Assembly (NCBI GenBank): GCA_964350135.1
Contig: CAYGJN010000104.1
Coordinates: forward strand, 1-9,138
Source of the DNA: CAYGJN01 sp964350135
GTDB taxonomy: Bacteria; Bdellovibrionota; Bacteriovoracia; Bacteriovoracales; Bacteriovoracaceae
DNA length: 9,138 bases
Direction of reading: 5' to 3'
Positions 5,841 through 9,138 of this stretch are shown in pieces. Both the position numbers and the translations under genes were made by a program. Each line of letters opens with the position of its first letter. Within the stretch, counting starts at the first letter, position 1. Below the pieces are notes generated by a model. The model made no database searches. It was given only the letters and a program-made list of their open reading frames with translations, and was not told the DNA's origin.

Positions 5841-7451
5841 TTACTGTGCATATCCCTCTAGAGAAATGCTTAAAACATCATCGGCCTTACCATTATTAAA
5901 AGTCACACTCATCTGCTCACTTACAGCACCTTGATCAACTGCTGTTGCACTAATAAAAATCTCGCAATGAGCACCCACAGCTAAAGTATCATGACAGTTA
6001 TGACTTCCATTACCTAATACAAAATTTTGAGTTGAAATATTCACAAGTACACCTGTTGCATCTTTCGCCCCAACATTTCTAACTCTAATCACTTCTGTTA
6101 CAGGGTTTTGTCCGATATCACCAAAATCACCTCTAAAGGCACCGCTTACTTCTAAAACAGCATCTTCAGAAGCCTTGCCGTCAATGCTTCTGATAGAAGC
6201 AATTGCTCTAGTATTTCCAGTAACACGAGCAAGTCTATCCGAAAGCATATCATTTAAAGATAAACGCCCTTCAGTTTCAAAATACTCTTTAAGGCCTTCC
6301 ATTTTCCTAAAAAGTTTTTTCATCTCACTTCTACCCTTGCGGCTCAACAAATCATCTTCCATTTCAATAATTCTATCACTATCCATTAAGCTCTTTAATT
6401 TAAACGAACCATAGCTAGCATAAATCTTAGCAATGGCCGGGTCTGCAGAAACAACCTTAGTAATTTTATCTTTAGCTTCTTTAGTCAGAAGCATTCCATA
6501 AGCTCCATCACTATTAATTAGATCTGCTACTGTAATTGTACCAACCTGCTTACTTAAAATCTTAAGGCCAAGAATTCGTGGATCTTCCTGAACACCAAGA
6601 AGTGCCATGATTTGATCATAAGAAAGTTTCCCATCATTTTTAAGAACAGCAAGAACTTGAATTATTCTTGGATCACTAAACCCAAGCTGGTTCAATAATT
6701 CAGAGATAGAGTTTGCCTGTGCAATCCCAACTTGAGCTCCACTATTAGGAGTCACAAGATCCGTTACATCAATTTTGCTAGGTGTTTCGTCATCCACAAG
6801 AGTGTCACTTAAATCAATTTCTTTAGGCTCTTTTTTCTTAAAAAGCCCTGTAATTGTACTAAAGATATTTCCTATATCTAACTTGCCCCCATTAAAAATA
6901 TTTCCAATGATAGAGCCTATAGGATTACTACTACCTGAACCACTATCAGAAGAGCCTCCCCCAAAAAGATTACCAAAAATTGANNNNNNNNNNNNNNNNN
7001 NNNNNNNNNNNNNNNNNNNNNNNNNNNNNNNNNNNNNNNNNNNNNNNNNNNNNNNNNNNNNNNNNNNNNNNNNNNNNNNNNNNGAAGAGCCTCCCCCAAA
7101 AAGATTACCAAAAATTGAACTCAACGGGTTACTACTCTTACTGGTACTTTGTGGGACTTGACCACCAGAAGCTACATAATTATACAACTCTGGATTTTGC
7201 TTTAGAAGATCAACATCAACTTTGCCTTCTTTGTCCGTTATAACGGCCAATTCTTGCTGCATTTGTAATGCTTTTTCTTCTTCTTTTTTCTTTTTGCTTT
7301 TTCCAAATAGGCTTCCAACAACACTTGTTATCATGCTAATAGGGCTAAACCCTCCAGCTCCTCCCCCAATAACTCCAAGTATTGTGTCAAAAATTCCGGC
7401 GTTTGCGTGCAATGAAAAGCACAACGTAAGTAAAATGATCTTAGTTCTCAT
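5841..7451 (-). CDS. Exported protein with Gly/Ser-rich repeats and C-terminal beta-sandwich-like domain; interrupted by a sequence gap
   Basis: I do not recognise this protein. It starts at ATG 7451 with AGAGG seven bases upstream. A signal peptide (MRTKIILLTLCFSLHANA) should be cut by signal peptidase I after ANA, sending it to the periplasm or beyond. Next come a small hydrophobic Gly-rich stretch, a basic/acidic run with KKKKEEEK (about 53-59), and a repeat zone of SSNPLSSIFGNLFGGG type units on both sides of the gap, the second ending SSNPIGSIIGNIFNGG. A mostly helical middle of about 230 residues follows. The last 110 or so residues look like an Ig-like beta-sandwich of the choice-of-anchor or ASPM/HYDIN type, with Cys486 and Cys496 spaced for a disulfide. 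The drawn length of 536 includes 34 unknown residues; if the gap is artificial it is 491. The repeats could favour self-association, but no function is claimed. Confidence 0.85.
   Translation of the reverse strand: MRTKIILLTLCFSLHANAGIFDTILGVIGGGAGGFSPISMITSVVGSLFGKSKKKKEEEKALQMQQELAVITDKEGKVDVDLLKQNPELYNYVASGGQVPQSTSKSSNPLSSIFGNLFGGGSXXXXXXXXXXXXXXXXXXXXXXXXXXXXXXXXXXSIFGNLFGGGSSDSGSGSSNPIGSIIGNIFNGGKLDIGNIFSTITGLFKKKEPKEIDLSDTLVDDETPSKIDVTDLVTPNSGAQVGIAQANSISELLNQLGFSDPRIIQVLAVLKNDGKLSYDQIMALLGVQEDPRILGLKILSKQVGTITVADLINSDGAYGMLLTKEAKDKITKVVSADPAIAKIYASYGSFKLKSLMDSDRIIEMEDDLLSRKGRSEMKKLFRKMEGLKEYFETEGRLSLNDMLSDRLARVTGNTRAIASIRSIDGKASEDAVLEVSGAFRGDFGDIGQNPVTEVIRVRNVGAKDATGVLVNISTQNFVLGNGSHNCHDTLAVGAHCEIFISATAVDQGAVSEQMSVTFNNGKADDVLSISLEGYAQ
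6949..6983. repeat. 35-bp direct repeat, left copy, at gap edge
   Basis: These 35 bases are identical to 7084-7118 and end exactly at the first N. On the minus strand they encode SIFGNLFGGGSS, part of the Gly/Ser repeat zone. The copies lie 135 bases apart as drawn, which is 45 codons, so both are read in the same frame. Confidence 0.95.
6984..7083. other. Run of 100 N (scaffold gap of unknown true length)
   Basis: Exactly 100 undetermined bases, the conventional placeholder for a gap of unknown size. It lies in the repeat zone of the exported protein, where tandem units would be hard to assemble. Confidence 0.98.
7084..7118. repeat. 35-bp direct repeat, right copy, at gap edge
   Basis: Starts at the first known base after the N run and matches 6949-6983 at every position; the match stops at 7118. 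A repeat abutting both gap edges suggests overlapping contig ends or a collapsed tandem array. Confidence 0.95.
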
Positions 7452-7606
7452 AAATCAACCTCTGCTTTAACAACATCAATATTAACTTCAACAACTCTCT
7501 CAACTGCTTCCAAACTAGCGCTATGTTTGATCACTTCAGTATATTTATTAAAAGGGGAATCCGTGACTGGATCAAGTGAAGAGAAATTAAAACTAGTTTT
7601 TCTGAT
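7448..7606 (-). CDS. Possible small gene or gene remnant upstream of the exported protein, no ordinary start codon
   Basis: After an in-frame TAA (7607-7609) the minus strand stays open for 52 codons, IRKTSFNFSSLDPVTDSPFN onward, to a TGA overlapping the next gene's ATG as ATGA. The end (LEAVERVVEVNIDVVKAEVD) could form an amphipathic helix. The first codon is ATC; the first ordinary start is GTG at 7534, leaving 28 residues and no Shine-Dalgarno. The composition looks coding-like and the overlap is typical of coupled genes. It could be a small protein using a rare start, a remnant that lost its start, or chance in AT-rich DNA. I know no matching family. The 93 bases from 7607 to 7699 show only AT-rich sequence, with a TATAAC at about 7624-7629 on the minus strand lacking a good -35. 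Confidence 0.3.
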   Translation of the reverse strand: MRKTSFNFSSLDPVTDSPFNKYTEVIKHSASLEAVERVVEVNIDVVKAEVDL

Positions 7607-7699
7607 TTATTTTAGGGAGTTATAATTTTTTTGATACCAAGCTAATTAATTCCAATAAGTTAAACTGTCATTATTAGTTTGCAATTTTAATGTTTTTTT

Positions 7700-9138
7700 C
7701 TAGGCCTGTGCCTCAGCATTACGTCTAGGCTTATTTATTGAGGGTCTTGCTTCAAGCACTTGTTTAGTGAGAGTTTTGCGTTTAAGGGTCTCTTTATAGT
7801 TAACAAAAATACCTTTAAGCTCTTTTATCATGTCAGCTTCTGTTTCACTTGTCTTTTTATTCAAATGAGTTTGCTTTGAAAATAATTGCCTTGTTTCTTT
7901 ATTTTCTTCTTTAAACCTTTGAATACTGGTAGAGAGAGCTGCTTTGATTTTTGGAGTCTTCACTTTCTCTGAAATCATCTCAAATTTTGTTAATAAAATA
8001 TCTAGATCTCTAAGACCTTTGGTTAAATGATCAAAGGCCATATCAAAGCTTTTAGCATTATATTTTATCTGATCAAGAGAGCCTTCTATCATATGATTGG
8101 GCTGTCCTTTACGAACTTGAACTTGTGCTTTTGCAACTGCTTCTTGCAGTTGGGCTCTTGTATTATGAACATCTGACTGAGTATTTTTTAAAAATGCTTT
8201 AACTCGATGAATATCTTCAAATGAAGCATTTTGAGATAATTGTTGATTCAATAATTCAACAGCATTATCCGCAATGATATTAAAATCATTTATAAGTGTC
8301 TGATGAATTTGAATAATTCGATTAGTTCCTTGCGCACTTTCATCTCCTGCTCTTGCATATGAAACAATGGCTTCCTTCAAATCAACAAACTGTTTTTTAA
8401 ATTTTATCTGATTAGAGATGAGCTCTTGCAAGAAAACAAGTGCTTGCTGGTTTCTTGTCTCTAGATTTGTTTTTTCAAGATCAAGTTTTTCTATTTGAGA
8501 AAGAAGTCCTGTTCTTTCGAGTGCGACTGAATCACTAAGTGCATAAAACTTATCATAAACATCATCGATGCCTGAGTCAAAAAACTGATCCTGGACGGCC
8601 TTAAGCTCTGACTTAATATCACCTCTTTCAATAAAACTAGTAAGGATTTTCTTGATGGGCTGAGTGATACTAAGTGCTTGGTTGTTAATCGTTTGCTCCA
8701 TAAAACTAAGAGGGTAGAAAAATACAATAATCCGTTTCTCATCTGAGTGGTTAACCGCTGATACATACATTTCATACGGTTTGGGATTATCAAGTTTATC
8801 TGACTTAACTTTAATTTGGAAAATTCCTGAGTTTCCAGTCTGTAATGCATCGACTACAGGGTCAACCTCATCGAGGTTTGTAAATTGATGAAGGTAATCC
8901 CACGTAACAAGATCATCTTGAATTTTTTCTTTATTTAGTTTCCACTCATCACAGAAATGTTCATTACCCCAAGTGACTTTTAAATCTGAATCCAACATAA
9001 TTGCAGAAAATGGAACTCCTTCTTGAAAGAAAGAACCAAAACTCATTCTTTTATGAATATAACGATATAGTCTATCAGCTTCATTTCTAAAAGTCCCTAC
9101 CAAATCACTAAAATCATCTTTTGTGACAATCAATCTAT
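7700..9138 (-). CDS. PAS-domain coiled-coil protein, N-terminus outside window
   Basis: The frame is open to the window edge and ends at TAG 7700, giving 478 visible residues. A TTG at 9133 could be read as a start but has no visible ribosome site, and the first residues (DDFSDLVGTFRNEADRLYRY) resemble the end of a HAMP linker, so the gene probably begins upstream with membrane segments. A PAS-like domain covers about 35-145 (PFSAIMLDSDLKVTWGNEHF opens it). The remaining 330 or so residues are almost wholly helical and rich in Lys, Glu and Gln, probably long coiled coils, ending in a basic tail (KPRRNAEAQA). There is no histidine-kinase H-box or ATP-binding domain, no GGDEF/EAL, and no clear chemoreceptor hairpin motif. 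A receptor-like or scaffold role is possible, but the output is unknown. It precedes the exported-protein gene in the same direction. Confidence 0.8.
   Translation of the reverse strand, partial: RLIVTKDDFSDLVGTFRNEADRLYRYIHKRMSFGSFFQEGVPFSAIMLDSDLKVTWGNEHFCDEWKLNKEKIQDDLVTWDYLHQFTNLDEVDPVVDALQTGNSGIFQIKVKSDKLDNPKPYEMYVSAVNHSDEKRIIVFFYPLSFMEQTINNQALSITQPIKKILTSFIERGDIKSELKAVQDQFFDSGIDDVYDKFYALSDSVALERTGLLSQIEKLDLEKTNLETRNQQALVFLQELISNQIKFKKQFVDLKEAIVSYARAGDESAQGTNRIIQIHQTLINDFNIIADNAVELLNQQLSQNASFEDIHRVKAFLKNTQSDVHNTRAQLQEAVAKAQVQVRKGQPNHMIEGSLDQIKYNAKSFDMAFDHLTKGLRDLDILLTKFEMISEKVKTPKIKAALSTSIQRFKEENKETRQLFSKQTHLNKKTSETEADMIKELKGIFVNYKETLKRKTLTKQVLEARPSINKPRRNAEAQA

Noticed and set aside
6775..7243. 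Plus-strand frames across the N run
   Set aside because: They are shadows of the exported-protein gene and owe part of their length to undetermined bases.
7640..7699. Terminator after the PAS gene
   Set aside because: Only a five-pair AT-rich stem (AAACT/AGTTT) with a nine-base loop and no T-tract on the minus strand.
8491..8850. Second minus-strand frame of 119 codons inside the PAS gene
   Set aside because: It is an alternate frame of a continuous 478-codon gene with plausible domains.
7700..9138. PAS protein as a histidine kinase or chemoreceptor
   Set aside because: No H-box, no N/G-box ATP site, and no conserved chemoreceptor hairpin tip are visible.

Overview
The window looks like chromosomal DNA from an AT-rich Gram-negative bacterium (about one third G+C by eye). 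The Gram-negative assignment rests on a LolC/LolE-type outer-membrane lipoprotein sorting permease and a protein with a classical signal peptide. The order ybeY-prfB-lysS-lolC/E, the low G+C and the large coiled-coil PAS protein would suit Bdellovibrionota (Bacteriovorax/Halobacteriovorax-like). That placement is inference from style, not proof. The 100-N gap shows the source is a draft or metagenome scaffold.

Layout. Positions 1-4362 hold a minus-strand housekeeping operon, transcribed right to left: ybeY (rRNA maturation endonuclease), prfB (release factor 2, made through a programmed +1 frameshift), lysS (lysyl-tRNA synthetase) and a LolC/E-type permease cut by the left edge. ybeY and prfB overlap by 8 bp, and lysS and the permease overlap as ATGA. 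Only prfB-lysS has a real gap, of 65 bp. Positions 4363-4450 are a short divergent spacer. Positions 4451-5840 hold a plus-strand pair, mazG and coaE, overlapping by 17 bp.

The coaE stop codon abuts the stop codon of a convergent minus-strand gene (5841-7451) with no base between them. That gene encodes an unrecognised exported protein with Gly/Ser-rich repeats and a C-terminal beta-sandwich-like domain. A hairpin placed as its terminator lies inside the 3' end of coaE. The 100-base N run falls in its repeat region and is flanked by identical 35-bp sequences, so its true length is unknown. Just upstream, 7448-7606 is an open frame of 52 codons that overlaps the exported-protein start as ATGA but has no ordinary start codon at its head. 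The right end (7700-9138) is a PAS-domain, coiled-coil protein on the minus strand whose N-terminus lies outside the window.

Functionally, the left two thirds is translation (YbeY, RF2, LysRS), lipoprotein trafficking, nucleotide-pool cleaning (MazG) and CoA synthesis (CoaE). The right third is lineage-specific: an exported repeat protein next to a possible sensory protein, both without a known role. I see no mobile element, CRISPR array, phage gene or RNA gene. The least explained parts are the exported protein, the start-less frame before it, and the PAS protein.
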